Numbered from the stretch's first letter, positions 26,897-36,069 are shown. The stretch is DNA of 64,000 bases from JAFGUB01 sp050305515 (GCA_050305515.1 JBNLFL010000042.1:28980-92979), one strand, 5' to 3'. Made by a program: numbers and translations. The notes: generated by a model from the sequence alone, not told the origin.

Positions 26897-29861
26897 TTAC
26901 GCACGCTACAAATATATTCCCGACGAGATGGGCGAGAAGGAGTTTTTGGAGCGTTTTGTTGTACGTACCGAGATTTTTCAAGAGCTGTTTGATGATATTG
27001 AAAATGCCGATTACGGCGTCCCCAATCAGCATTACATCATTGTCGGTCAACGCGGGCAGGGTAAAACTACGCTGCTTCGTAAAATTTATCTTGAAGTGCA
27101 AAATGCTCCGATACTTTCACCCTTTTTGCTGCCTGTGAAATTTGCCGAAGAGCAGTACCAGATCCGTTCGCTCTGCCGTCTCTGGGAAGAAGTGGCCGAT
27201 TACCTGCACAATTTTCATGAAGAGGAGTTTCGGGGGCTTGTCGAGACCATGGAGTCTCATGTTGACGATGATGATTATGACCTGCGCTGTTTTTCATACC
27301 TTGAAACGCATATCAAGGCAAGCGGTAAAAAACTGCTGCTGCTGATTGACAATATTGACGAACTGCTAGGTAAACTCAAAGAGAAAGAGCAGCGGCAACT
27401 GCGCGAGATTCTGCTCTCTTCCTCTTCGTTTCGCATTATAGGCGGCTCGACGAAGATGATTGAACAGCATTACGATTACGCTCAACCCTTTTACGAGTTT
27501 TTTAAAATCATTCAACTTCAGGGGCTGAATCACGAAGAGAGTATCAGTTTTTTAAGAGCCATCGGACAGGGTACGCAAAAAGAGGAGATAGAGCATATCA
27601 TTCAAAACACTCCCGAACGCATTGAAACCCTCAGACGCCTGACCGGAGGCGTGCCCCGCACGCTGGTGATGCTGTTTGATGTTTTCGTTGATGATGAGGG
27701 CAACGCCTTTGAAGACCTGCTGAAAATTTTGGATGAAGCCACGCCGCTTTACAAAGACCGTATGGATTCCCTGCCACCCGTGTTGCAGGACATCGTGCAT
27801 ACCATCGCCATGAACTGGGACGGCATTACCACCAAAGAGATTGCCAAAAAGACAAGACTGGAGAGCAAAGCGGTGTCGGCGCAGCTCAAGCAGCTCGAAA
27901 AGTACCAGATGATCGAAACCGAATCGATTGGTAAAAACAATATTTACAAACTCAGGGAGCGCTTTTTCAACATTTGGTATCTGATGCGTTTCGGACGCAA
28001 AAAAGATCGCCAAAGGGTCGAATGGCTTGTCAAGTTTTTGCTCTCATGGTACAGCCACAACGAACTGGAAACAAAAGCCGATACGTTCGTCAAGTCATTG
28101 CAAAACGGTTCCATGAAAGAGGCGTATGCCTACTATATGTGTGAAGCGCTCAGTTATACGGGTCTAGACTATCAAACGGAACATCTGATGAAAATGCAGA
28201 CAAGAGATTTTCTCAACAGCAAGAAATCAGAACTAGCGAATGAACTCTCTAAAACAGACATAGAGCTTTTAGAAAAATCGTATGTGCTTTATAAGGAAAA
28301 TAGAGTTGATGATGCTTTAAAGCTCCTGTTGAAATCGAAAAAAGAGAGTGCAGAAATCAATTATATGATAGGTTTTTTATACAAGAAACAAAAAGAGTAT
28401 GTAAAAGCTGAATTGTATTATCTGAAAGCCATTGAGAACGGTAGTATGCTTGTATTGAATCATTTAGGTGTTCTGTACAGTGAGCAAAAAAAGTATGACA
28501 AAGCTGAAGAATATTATCTTAAAGCCGTTGAGAGTAATAGTACTGATGCATTATATAATCTTGGTGTTTTGTATGGAGTGCAAGACAAATATGACAAAGC
28601 TGAAAAGTACTATTTGAAAGCCATAGAAAGTGGTAGTGCATCAGCAATGAACAATCTTGGTGCTTTGTACAGTTATCAAAAAAAGTATGACAAAGCTGAA
28701 GCATTGTTTTTGAAAGCTATTGAAAGTGGTAGTACAGATGTATTGATTAATCTTGGTAATTTGTACAAAAAGCTGAACAAATACACTGAAGCTGAAGCGT
28801 TCTATTTAAAAGCTGTTGAAAGTGCTAGTCCAGATGCAATGAACAACCTCGGTGTTTTATACAAAGACCAAAACAAATATGCTAAAGCTGAAGAGTACTA
28901 TTTGAAAGCCATAGAAAGTGGTAACACTGACGCATTGCATAATCTCGGCAATTTATATAAAAAGCAGAACAAATATACTGAAGCCGAAGACTTCTATTTA
29001 AAAGCTGCTGAAAGTGGTAGTATTGATGCATTACACAATCTTGGTGTTTTGTATAGTGAGCAAAAAGAGTATACTAAAGCCGAATTATTTTATTTGAAAG
29101 CTGCTGAGAGTGGTAGTTCAGATGCAATGAACAACCTCGGTATATTATACAGAGACCAAAACAAATATGCTAAAGCTGAAAAGTACTATCTGATAGCCAT
29201 AGAAAATGGTAGTACTGTAGCAATGAACAATCTAGGTGCTTTGTATAGTGAGCAAAAAAAGTATGACGAAGCTGAAGTATTTTTTCTAAAAGCTGTTAAA
29301 AACGGCAGTGATGATGCATTACATAATCTCGGCATTTTGTATAGTGAGCAAAATGAATATGACAAGGCTGAAATACACTACTTTGAAGCCGCTAAAAACG
29401 GTAATAGTAGAACACTAAATGGTTTGGCATGGTTCTATTTTGAGCAATCCAAAGAGCGGGACAACGCAGTAGAGATGGCAAAAAAGAGTGTGGATGACTC
29501 ACCAAATTATTTTAATACTCACACATTGGCCGTGCTATTGTTGTGGGCTGAGGCGTTCAGCCAAAGTGATGAGATGTTTTTAAAGTGGCTCGGGTATGAA
29601 CAGGCGGCAGATACACAGAAAGATGTTATTGTATATTTTAATCTTTTGATGGCCAAAGGGCAGTATTATCAGGCTAAAAAATTGATGGAGATGCCGGAGT
29701 ATCAGCTCAAAGAGCGCTATAAACCGGTCTGGTATGCACTCATGAGCCTGATGCAAAAAGAGTTTCCAAACGAGATCAAAAAGATGGGCAGCGAGCTTCA
29801 GGAGAGTGTCACGGAAGTGTTGGCGGAAGTTGAGCGTTACAGAGAGAAATATGCGCTTTAA
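26883..29861 (+). CDS. STAND-like ATPase with winged helix and 32-residue Sel1/TPR-like solenoid
   Basis: 992 residues. Walker A GQRGQGKT at 55-62, Walker B LLLLIDNIDE at 151-160, a RIIGGSTK sensor-like strand near 187, a winged helix (GITTKEIAKKTRLESKAVSAQLKQLEK) near 345-385, then eleven 32-residue repeats at 495-846 and a helical C-terminal cap. NTPase-wHTH-solenoid is the STAND plan (MalT, Avs), but no N-terminal effector domain is seen, so any output may be in the C-terminus or in the partner ATPase. The ATG at 26883 overlaps the upstream gene by 14 bp. Confidence 0.85.
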   Translation: MSPTNYARYKYIPDEMGEKEFLERFVVRTEIFQELFDDIENADYGVPNQHYIIVGQRGQGKTTLLRKIYLEVQNAPILSPFLLPVKFAEEQYQIRSLCRLWEEVADYLHNFHEEEFRGLVETMESHVDDDDYDLRCFSYLETHIKASGKKLLLLIDNIDELLGKLKEKEQRQLREILLSSSSFRIIGGSTKMIEQHYDYAQPFYEFFKIIQLQGLNHEESISFLRAIGQGTQKEEIEHIIQNTPERIETLRRLTGGVPRTLVMLFDVFVDDEGNAFEDLLKILDEATPLYKDRMDSLPPVLQDIVHTIAMNWDGITTKEIAKKTRLESKAVSAQLKQLEKYQMIETESIGKNNIYKLRERFFNIWYLMRFGRKKDRQRVEWLVKFLLSWYSHNELETKADTFVKSLQNGSMKEAYAYYMCEALSYTGLDYQTEHLMKMQTRDFLNSKKSELANELSKTDIELLEKSYVLYKENRVDDALKLLLKSKKESAEINYMIGFLYKKQKEYVKAELYYLKAIENGSMLVLNHLGVLYSEQKKYDKAEEYYLKAVESNSTDALYNLGVLYGVQDKYDKAEKYYLKAIESGSASAMNNLGALYSYQKKYDKAEALFLKAIESGSTDVLINLGNLYKKLNKYTEAEAFYLKAVESASPDAMNNLGVLYKDQNKYAKAEEYYLKAIESGNTDALHNLGNLYKKQNKYTEAEDFYLKAAESGSIDALHNLGVLYSEQKEYTKAELFYLKAAESGSSDAMNNLGILYRDQNKYAKAEKYYLIAIENGSTVAMNNLGALYSEQKKYDEAEVFFLKAVKNGSDDALHNLGILYSEQNEYDKAEIHYFEAAKNGNSRTLNGLAWFYFEQSKERDNAVEMAKKSVDDSPNYFNTHTLAVLLLWAEAFSQSDEMFLKWLGYEQAADTQKDVIVYFNLLMAKGQYYQAKKLMEMPEYQLKERYKPVWYALMSLMQKEFPNEIKKMGSELQESVTEVLAEVERYREKYAL
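28365..29420 (+). repeat. eleven tandem 96-bp units encoding the solenoid
   Basis: The period is exactly 96 bp (32 codons) with no slippage; consensus NLGVLYSEQKKYDKAEEYYL then KAIESGSTDALH. It resembles a Sel1 repeat lacking the usual 4-residue G-x-G-V insertion. Pairs of units recur in the order LYKKQNKYTEAE / LY(K,R)DQNKYAKAE, so the array probably grew by duplication of two-unit blocks. DNA here is AT-rich. Confidence 0.9.
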
Positions 29862-29879
29862 AAGCAGCGGCATTATCGG

Positions 29880-29889
29880 TTACATGTAA
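29880..29889. repeat. intergenic copy of TTACATGTAA after the STAND-like gene
   Basis: 18 bases after the stop codon; the next copy starts 71 bp later. Confidence 0.9.
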
Positions 29890-29930
29890 GGGTATGACAA
29901 GACGCGCTTTCAAAACGGCACCGCGATTTT

Positions 29931-29939
29931 TGCTATAAT
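29931..29939 (+). promoter_or_regulatory. extended -10 promoter of the ABC-F gene
   Basis: TGCTATAAT (TGn-TATAAT) with no convincing -35. Transcription would start near 29946, putting a copy of the palindrome at about +6 to +15 of the mRNA. Confidence 0.55.
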
Positions 29940-29950
29940 CACGAAAATTC

Positions 29951-29960
29951 TTACATGTAA
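29951..29960. repeat. copy of TTACATGTAA in the ABC-F leader
   Basis: Lies between the extended -10 box and the start codon, 12 bases before the ATG at 29973. If transcribed it is a self-complementary segment close to the ribosome binding site. Confidence 0.9.
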
Positions 29961-29972
29961 AGAGCAGCAATC

Positions 29973-31577
29973 ATGGTACAAACGATCAATCTGACCAAAC
30001 GGTTCGGCAGCCGTATTTTGTTTGAGAACATCAACATCAAACTTGACCGTCACAAGCGTTACGGACTTATCGGCGCCAACGGTGCGGGTAAAACCACTTT
30101 TTTGAAAATCCTCAGCGGTGAAATTGATGAGTTTGAGGGCGAGGTCGTTGTTGAAAATGGCCTGAAAGTGGGCGTTTTGGGACAGAACCAGTACGCTTAT
30201 GAAGATTTCACCATCATGGACGCCGTACTTTATGGCAACAAACGCCTCTACAATGCCATCAAGGAGAAAGAGGAGCTTTACGCCACGGGCGATTTTGAAG
30301 ATGATGCCGTCAACAACCGTCTGGCAGAGTTGGAAGTGATCTGTGTCGAGGAAGACCCGACCTACGAGTATGATGTCAACATCGCCAAAGTGCTTGAAAA
30401 TGTCGGTATTCCGGCTGATGAGCATCACAATCTGATGAGCTCGCTCAAAACCAGTGACAAGTTCAAGGTTTTGCTCGCACAGGTACTGTTCCCGAAACCC
30501 GACGTTCTCTTCCTTGACGAACCTACCAACAACCTCGACATCGAAACCATCGGCTGGCTTGAAGATGAGTTGCAGCGCCATGAAGGGACCATGGTCGTCA
30601 TCTCGCACGACCGTCACTTCCTCAACGCCGTTGTAACCCACATTCTTGATGTCGACTTCCAGAAAATCAGGGAGTTCACCGGAACGTACGATGACTGGTA
30701 CATTGCCGCTAATGTTATTGCCAAGCAGCAGGAAGCCGATAACGCCAAAAAGGTCAAAGAGAAAGAGCAGCTTGAAGCGTTCGTCCGCCGCTTCTCCGCC
30801 AATGCTTCCAAAGCGAAGCAGGCAACCAGCCGTCAGAAACAGCTTGAAAAGCTCAAAATCGACGATATTAAACCTTCAAGCCGCCGCGATCCGAGCATTG
30901 TCTTCAAACCCAAACGCCAGATGGGCGATGAAGCGCTTGAAGTCATCGGCGTGAGCCATAGCTACGGCGATCTTGACGTGCTGCATAACATCAATCTGCG
31001 TATTGAACCGGGCGAGAAAATTGCGCTTATCGGGCCCAACGGCGTGGGTAAAACGACGCTTATCAAGATCATCATGGAAGAGATGAAACCCTCTGAGGGG
31101 ACCATTAAATGGGGCGCGACCATCGAGAGCAGCTATTTCCCGCAGGATACCACCGACAAGATCAAGGGCACCGGAACGCTCTATGACTGGCTTCGCGGAT
31201 TTGACCCCAAACGTGACATCGCGGAAATCCGTAACTGTCTGGGACGCATGCTCTTTAACGGCGAGCAGCAGGAAAAAAGCGTCGAGAAAATCAGCGGGGG
31301 TGAAAAACACCGCATGATGCTCTCTAAAATGATGCTTGAACAGGGGAACTTTCTGGTACTTGACGAACCGACCAACCACCTTGACCTTGAAGCGATTGTA
31401 GCATTGGGTGAGGGGCTCTACGAATTTACCGGCAACGTCATTTGTGTGAGCCATGACCGTGAGCTTCTTGACGCATTTGCCGACCGTATTGTCGAGTTGC
31501 ACCGTGACGGCACCTATACGGATTTCAAAGGGACGTACGAGCAATTCGCCGAGGCCAAGGCCAATGGCGAATTTTGA
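29973..31577 (+). CDS. ABC-F family ribosome-associated ATPase
   Basis: 534 residues with two ABC domains and no membrane segment. Walker A motifs GANGAGKTT (about 35-43) and GPNGVGKTT (about 353), Walker B FLDEPTNNLD and VLDEPTNHLD, and a charged inter-domain linker (AKKVKEKEQLEAFVRRFSANASKAKQATSRQKQLEKLK). The second signature SGGEKHR is canonical; the first is degenerate (LKTSDKFKVLLAQ), as in YbiT-type members. Such proteins act at the ribosomal E site to rescue or tune translation. The next gene overlaps its end by 14 bp. Confidence 0.93.
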   Translation: MVQTINLTKRFGSRILFENINIKLDRHKRYGLIGANGAGKTTFLKILSGEIDEFEGEVVVENGLKVGVLGQNQYAYEDFTIMDAVLYGNKRLYNAIKEKEELYATGDFEDDAVNNRLAELEVICVEEDPTYEYDVNIAKVLENVGIPADEHHNLMSSLKTSDKFKVLLAQVLFPKPDVLFLDEPTNNLDIETIGWLEDELQRHEGTMVVISHDRHFLNAVVTHILDVDFQKIREFTGTYDDWYIAANVIAKQQEADNAKKVKEKEQLEAFVRRFSANASKAKQATSRQKQLEKLKIDDIKPSSRRDPSIVFKPKRQMGDEALEVIGVSHSYGDLDVLHNINLRIEPGEKIALIGPNGVGKTTLIKIIMEEMKPSEGTIKWGATIESSYFPQDTTDKIKGTGTLYDWLRGFDPKRDIAEIRNCLGRMLFNGEQQEKSVEKISGGEKHRMMLSKMMLEQGNFLVLDEPTNHLDLEAIVALGEGLYEFTGNVICVSHDRELLDAFADRIVELHRDGTYTDFKGTYEQFAEAKANGEF

Positions 31578-32394
31578 ATCGTTCGTCGGTCTGGGGATCG
31601 CCGGGAATTTCGCCCTGCACCTTGAGCAGGCCGGAGAACTTGAAGATTTCAAAGAGGTTGTCACCGACGATCCTAACGGACCCAAGGGGATGTTCCCTTT
31701 TTATCTGCCCGGTTTTGAGGGGCAAAAAGGGGTCTATCCCATAAGCTCCGATACGATTATCCTCCCGCAAGGCGATGTGAACGTGCAGCCGGAGCCGGAA
31801 GTGGCGCTCCTTTGCAAACTCTCTTACGAAGGTGACCGGCTCGCCGGAATCACGCCGACGCATTTTGCCGCATACAACGACTGCTCCATCCGCAAAGAGG
31901 GTGCCAGAAAGATCAGTGAAAAGAAGAACTGGGGCGCGTGCAGCAAGGGACTCTCCGATACCCTGATTCCCATTGACCGGTTTGAAAAAGGCGGCGAAAT
32001 GGACCGCTGGCGTATCGCTTCGTTTTTGCGCCGCAAAGGCGACGTGTTTCGCTACGGCGAAGATGTAGAGCTTACCGGCTACAGTTATTTTTACGACAAA
32101 CTCACTGAATGGATGCTACATCAGATCAATACCCAAAGCGATACCGGTCCGCTGGAACCGCTGCGGGAGTATCTGAGTGCATGCCATCAGCCCAAAGAGG
32201 CGATTATCAGCATCGGTGCCACGCGTTATACCGCTTACGGCGAAAGCCATTTTATTCAAAAAGACGATGAAATATTGATCGTGCTTTACAATGACACGTT
32301 TTGCTGCCCGAATGAAATTCTCAAACGTGTTGTCAAAAATGACCTTGAAGGCGAAGGACTGAGCCTGTTGCGTCAGAAGGTCGTCCGTGGGTAG
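31564..32394 (+). CDS. DUF5718-family protein
   Basis: 276 residues. PEPEVALLCKLSYEGDRLAGITPTHFAAYNDCSIRKEGARKISEKKNWG resembles the metal-binding and substrate region of fumarylacetoacetate-hydrolase-fold proteins, and I recall the family as DUF5718 in Campylobacterota. The ATG lies inside the ABC-F gene end, and its own end overlaps the SUI1-like gene by 8 bp. Reaction unknown. Confidence 0.7.
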   Translation: MANFESFVGLGIAGNFALHLEQAGELEDFKEVVTDDPNGPKGMFPFYLPGFEGQKGVYPISSDTIILPQGDVNVQPEPEVALLCKLSYEGDRLAGITPTHFAAYNDCSIRKEGARKISEKKNWGACSKGLSDTLIPIDRFEKGGEMDRWRIASFLRRKGDVFRYGEDVELTGYSYFYDKLTEWMLHQINTQSDTGPLEPLREYLSACHQPKEAIISIGATRYTAYGESHFIQKDDEILIVLYNDTFCCPNEILKRVVKNDLEGEGLSLLRQKVVRG

Positions 32395-32722
32395 GGGCAC
32401 GAAACTCGATCTCTCTTTCGGTGCTGACTGGGGCGAGGGCTGGGCACAGGTTGAAGAGGCTCAAACGCATGAAACGCCTCTGATGATGGAGCCGGCCAAA
32501 CATCAGCTGGTTTTTAAAAAAGAGAAACGCCGCGGCAAACCGGTCACCCTTGTCGGCCCTTTACATGTAAAGGATGATGATGCCAAAGCCGTGCTGGGAC
32601 GTCTGAAAAAACAGCTCGGCGCCGGAGGAACCTACAAAGAGGGGTGGATGGAGTTTCAGGGCGATGCACAGCAGCGCCTTCGGGAGCTTTTTGAAGCCGA
32701 GGGGTTTCGGTTCAGGAAGTGA
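32387..32722 (+). CDS. SUI1/eIF1-like translation factor (YciH type)
   Basis: 111 residues starting at GTG 32387. The core VTLVGPLHVKDDDAKAVLGRLKKQLGAGGTYKEGWMEFQGDAQQRL is the SUI1 fold with its conserved GxGGTxK loop. Bacterial members bind the 30S subunit and affect initiation fidelity. The neighbouring ABC-F ATPase suggests a small translation-related group. A palindrome copy encodes Leu-His-Val at 32561. Confidence 0.88.
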   Translation: MGRGTKLDLSFGADWGEGWAQVEEAQTHETPLMMEPAKHQLVFKKEKRRGKPVTLVGPLHVKDDDAKAVLGRLKKQLGAGGTYKEGWMEFQGDAQQRLRELFEAEGFRFRK

Positions 32723-32724
32723 GC

Positions 32725-33543
32725 ATGAAGTGGCTCGCGGCGCTGGGAATCGGAAGTGTGCTGCTGTGTGCTGAGCCCGATACGTCCGAGATGCAGCCGA
32801 TGACCAAGGTGCTGCTCACTAACGCCGCGATGGCCGCAGGGATTACCGCATGGGGTCTTAGCCAGTGGGATTACGGCACCGAAGATCTACATAGCGGTTC
32901 GGAGGGGTGGTTTGGCCGCGATACCAGTAACGGCGGGGCCGATAAACTGGGCCATTTTTACACGAACTATGTCATCACACGCGCTTTGACGCCGCTGTTT
33001 GAATCCTGGGGATACAGGCGCTACCGCGCCGCCGAGTATGCAGCACTTAGTGCCTCGTTTGCTTCGGTTGTCGTCATGGAAGTGGGTGATGCGACCAGCC
33101 CGGAACACGGCTTCTCCTATGAAGATTTTCTGATGGACCTGCTGGGTTCCGCAATCGGCTATTACTGGGCTGTCTCTCCGGCTCTGGCCGAAAGCGTCGA
33201 CTTTCGTGTGGAGTACGCACCCGATCTTGGCGGAACGGTCCAGAGCGATATCACGACCGACTATGAGAGCATGAAACATCTTATGGTGTTCAAGGCATCG
33301 GGATGTGACGTGTTGCAGGCAAAACCGTGGCGTTATCTGGAGCTGCATTTTGGGTATTATGCCCGCAAGTTTCACCACAACGCCACTGCGATTGAAGAGC
33401 GGGAGCGGTGGATCTATGCCGGTATCGGCATCAACCTCTCCGAACTGCTTGAGCCGATTCTGGGCAGCTGGTCGGGATTTTTCAACTACTACCAGATGCC
33501 GTACACCTATCTGCCCTATGATGTTAATCTCGACAAGGAGTAA
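32725..33543 (+). CDS. DUF2279-family periplasmic protein (YfiM-like)
   Basis: 272 residues with a signal peptide MKWLAALGIGSVLLCAEP, then DKLGHFYTNYVITRAL and DATSPEHGFSYEDFLMDLLGSAIGYYW, the DUF2279 hallmarks. The ATG at 32725 has AGGA 7 bases upstream; a GTG at 32719 is the alternative. Envelope role unknown. Confidence 0.82.
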   Translation: MKWLAALGIGSVLLCAEPDTSEMQPMTKVLLTNAAMAAGITAWGLSQWDYGTEDLHSGSEGWFGRDTSNGGADKLGHFYTNYVITRALTPLFESWGYRRYRAAEYAALSASFASVVVMEVGDATSPEHGFSYEDFLMDLLGSAIGYYWAVSPALAESVDFRVEYAPDLGGTVQSDITTDYESMKHLMVFKASGCDVLQAKPWRYLELHFGYYARKFHHNATAIEERERWIYAGIGINLSELLEPILGSWSGFFNYYQMPYTYLPYDVNLDKE

Positions 33544-33546
33544 TCT

Positions 33547-34350
33547 GTGAAACCTTTTGAATATACCGCTATTGCGTTGTTCTATCTGGCGGCACTGCTG
33601 AGCGTGGGCGTGAGTGCATGGATTCCGGGCAGAGAAGCTCTGCTTGGGGAGCTGACCGCCGAGAACGGCTTTTACGAAACCCTGAGCGTGGTGCTGCTAC
33701 TCCTGATTTCACTTCAGGGCTTCATTGCGCTGAAACGACTGCAGGGCTCCCTTGTGCGTTTTGGCGTGGTGCTGTTGGCGGTGGTGGCTTTTTTAGCGGC
33801 TATGGAGGAGATCAGCTGGGGGCAGCAGTGGTTTCATTTCGAAAGCTCGGAGTATTTTTTAGAGCACAACGAGCAACGGGAGACCAACCTGCATAATCTG
33901 ATGAATCCCGAACTCTTCAGCTCATTGATCTATTCAAGTGTCTACACGTTTTTTCTTTTTGTGCCGCTTTTTGTACGTCTGTTGGCACCCCGGTGGCGCT
34001 ATCTAGCACGGCTGGAACCGTGGCTGCCGTCGTTACATGTAAGCCTGGTCATTCTCTTTGCGTCGCTTTTTCAGGCCTATTTTTATGATAATTTCGGGGC
34101 ATGGCTCGATCTGGGAACCCTGCTGGCGGCGGAAGTGCTGTTTGCCTTTGTGCTGACCAGCTGCCATCTCTGGAATCGCGCGCTTATGATCCATTTTACA
34201 GCCATTCTCGTTTCGATGGGATTCTTCATGCTCTCGTACCATATCTTTGGTTTTTACAATATGCAGTATGAGATGCGGGAGATGTTCGTAGTAGCGGGTG
34301 TGCTTTTCTATCTGCGAGAGCAGATCGCCCGGCACACCCTTGCGCATTAA
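33547..34350 (+). CDS. hypothetical polytopic membrane protein
   Basis: 267 residues, GTG start with AAGGAG upstream. About seven hydrophobic segments are visible. The string AMEEISWGQQWFHFES after TM3 and NLHNLMNP recur in uncharacterised bacterial membrane proteins. It overlaps the next, convergent gene by 4 bp. A palindrome copy (34033) encodes Leu-His-Val. Confidence 0.78.
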   Translation: MKPFEYTAIALFYLAALLSVGVSAWIPGREALLGELTAENGFYETLSVVLLLLISLQGFIALKRLQGSLVRFGVVLLAVVAFLAAMEEISWGQQWFHFESSEYFLEHNEQRETNLHNLMNPELFSSLIYSSVYTFFLFVPLFVRLLAPRWRYLARLEPWLPSLHVSLVILFASLFQAYFYDNFGAWLDLGTLLAAEVLFAFVLTSCHLWNRALMIHFTAILVSMGFFMLSYHIFGFYNMQYEMREMFVVAGVLFYLREQIARHTLAH

Positions 34351-34766
34351 CGTACCGGAAGGTAGGCGTATCCGTCATTTTGGAAATTGATCAGACCAAA
34401 CGAGGCACTGGGAGTGATTTTGACGAAATCATAGAGTGTATCGAGAGGAATCTGACGTTTTTTTCGGCCGACATCGCACATCAGGAATGTTACGCCATAA
34501 GTTTCGGACAGCGAGCGCAAACGTTTTTCAAGTTCTGCATTATCTGCATTTTTGACGAAAAACTTATAGGAATCACCATGAATGATGACGGCCGCTTCAA
34601 GTTCGTCGAGTTGGTTGGCAAAAGCGGTTTTATTTTGTACGAGACCGGAAATGAGACGAAGTTCAAGAGTTTTCTGATCTCCCGTGGTCAGATCGTAAAC
34701 CACTTTTTTGAGACTTCCTTCCGCGAAGAGAAGAAACGGAATGAGTAGCAATAGAAACAGACGCAT
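34347..34766 (-). CDS. exported DsrE-like protein
   Basis: 139 residues: signal peptide MRLFLLLLIPFLLFAEG, then KVVYDLTTGDQKTLELRLISGL, LEAAVIIHGDSYKFFVK, YGVTFLMCDVGRK, which follows the DsrE/DsrF fold. A single Cys sits in FLMCDVG, the usual sulfur-carrier position. AAGGAG is 6 bases upstream. A periplasmic sulfur-handling role is possible but not proven. Confidence 0.72.
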   Translation of the reverse strand: MRLFLLLLIPFLLFAEGSLKKVVYDLTTGDQKTLELRLISGLVQNKTAFANQLDELEAAVIIHGDSYKFFVKNADNAELEKRLRSLSETYGVTFLMCDVGRKKRQIPLDTLYDFVKITPSASFGLINFQNDGYAYLPVR

Positions 34767-34828
34767 GTGCGGCTCCTTAAAAGAAAATGGTGTCATTATA
34801 GGAGCGTAGTGTAAAAAGCGTGTAAATT

Positions 34829-36049
34829 TTAGCTTTTAAGTTCATGCAGTACGAAGCGGTTGCGTCCTGACTCTTTGGCTTCGTAAAGATTTTTGTCCGC
34901 TTCGCTAAGCAGCCGGTCTCCATCGAAATCATTTGCAGGGCGTGTGGCAATGACGCCGAGGGAGACGGTGAGAAAATCGGAAGCTTTGCTGGAAGCATGG
35001 GGAATTTCCTGTTCCCGAATTGATGTCACGATCTGCTCTGCCATGACTTTAGCGTTATGCAGGTCCGTATCGACGAGCATGATGCCAAACTCCTCGCCAC
35101 CGAGTCTGAAGACATAATCTCCCGGACGTTTGAGCAGCTTTTTAAGTGTCTGTGCCACGGTTTTGAGGGCGTTGTCGCCTTCAAGATGGCCGTAAGTATC
35201 GTTGTACTGTTTGAAATAATCGATATCGAGCATCATGAAGACCATGATGCTTTTGGTACGTTTTGCACGCGCAAGTTCCCTCTCGAAGAGCATGTTGAAA
35301 TAGCGGCGGTTGTAGAGCGTTGTGAGCGAATCGGTAAAGGAGGCTTCTTCAAGTTTTTTGTTGCTGACCTTGAGCTGCTGTGTGGTCAGTTTCAACTGGT
35401 TTTGGGTGTGGTTGATACTTTTAAAGACAATGAAACTGAGGACCATGATCACGATAATGACGATAATGATGATGACGGTGATGCGAAAGAGCGTCGCGTC
35501 ATAGTTCTCAAGCAGGCGGTGGCGCTCATATTTGGCGACCTCGTTCTCATAGTGAATCAGGTTTTCAATGGCCTGTTGTACCTGCCGGATATGGGAGATG
35601 AGTTGTGCTGCCGGCACCTCGCGGGAGCTGCATCCTTGGTAGCACGACTCAATGACTTTGAGAAAATAGGCCTCGCTCTGTTCGATCTGGCGACTGGTGT
35701 ACTCAATGTAAGGAAGTTCCTTTTCTTCCTTGTAGCTTCGTGTATAACTGTTCCAGAGCGTCTTGATCTGCGTCAGGGCCTGTGACATCCCGTGCGCGGC
35801 TTCATGGGGGGAAAGCGTGCCGGATGTTACCTTGTAGTAGCGGTCTTTAAGCGATTCGTTGTAGAGGTTTGAAATGGAGTTTAGCGTCGAGATCGGGGTA
35901 AGCGAACCAAAATAGAGGGCATCAAGATTGCGTTTCATGGCGCTGATGTTATTGTAGCCCACCCCCGCAATGATTATCAGGCTGGCAAGAATGAAAAAAC
36001 TGAGCATAAAAAGTTTGCTTTTGAGCGTCATGCGGTGCAAAAACGACAT
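34829..36049 (-). CDS. membrane diguanylate cyclase with four-helix sensor
   Basis: 406 residues. TM1 about 12-32, a helical periplasmic domain of the chemoreceptor four-helix type (two Cys in ESCYQGCSSRE may form a disulphide), TM2 about 187-212, then GGDEF 240-400. GGEEF is intact near residue 316 and RPGD five residues earlier is a full I-site. It is divergent from the gene at 36141. Confidence 0.93.
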   Translation of the reverse strand: MSFLHRMTLKSKLFMLSFFILASLIIIAGVGYNNISAMKRNLDALYFGSLTPISTLNSISNLYNESLKDRYYKVTSGTLSPHEAAHGMSQALTQIKTLWNSYTRSYKEEKELPYIEYTSRQIEQSEAYFLKVIESCYQGCSSREVPAAQLISHIRQVQQAIENLIHYENEVAKYERHRLLENYDATLFRITVIIIIVIIVIMVLSFIVFKSINHTQNQLKLTTQQLKVSNKKLEEASFTDSLTTLYNRRYFNMLFERELARAKRTKSIMVFMMLDIDYFKQYNDTYGHLEGDNALKTVAQTLKKLLKRPGDYVFRLGGEEFGIMLVDTDLHNAKVMAEQIVTSIREQEIPHASSKASDFLTVSLGVIATRPANDFDGDRLLSEADKNLYEAKESGRNRFVLHELKS

Positions 36050-36069
36050 TTCACCTCGATTTCATTGGT

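Noticed and set aside
28365..29420. Regular repeats that could look like a CRISPR array
   Set aside because: The 96-bp units are in-frame coding repeats with no unrelated spacers and no cas genes nearby.
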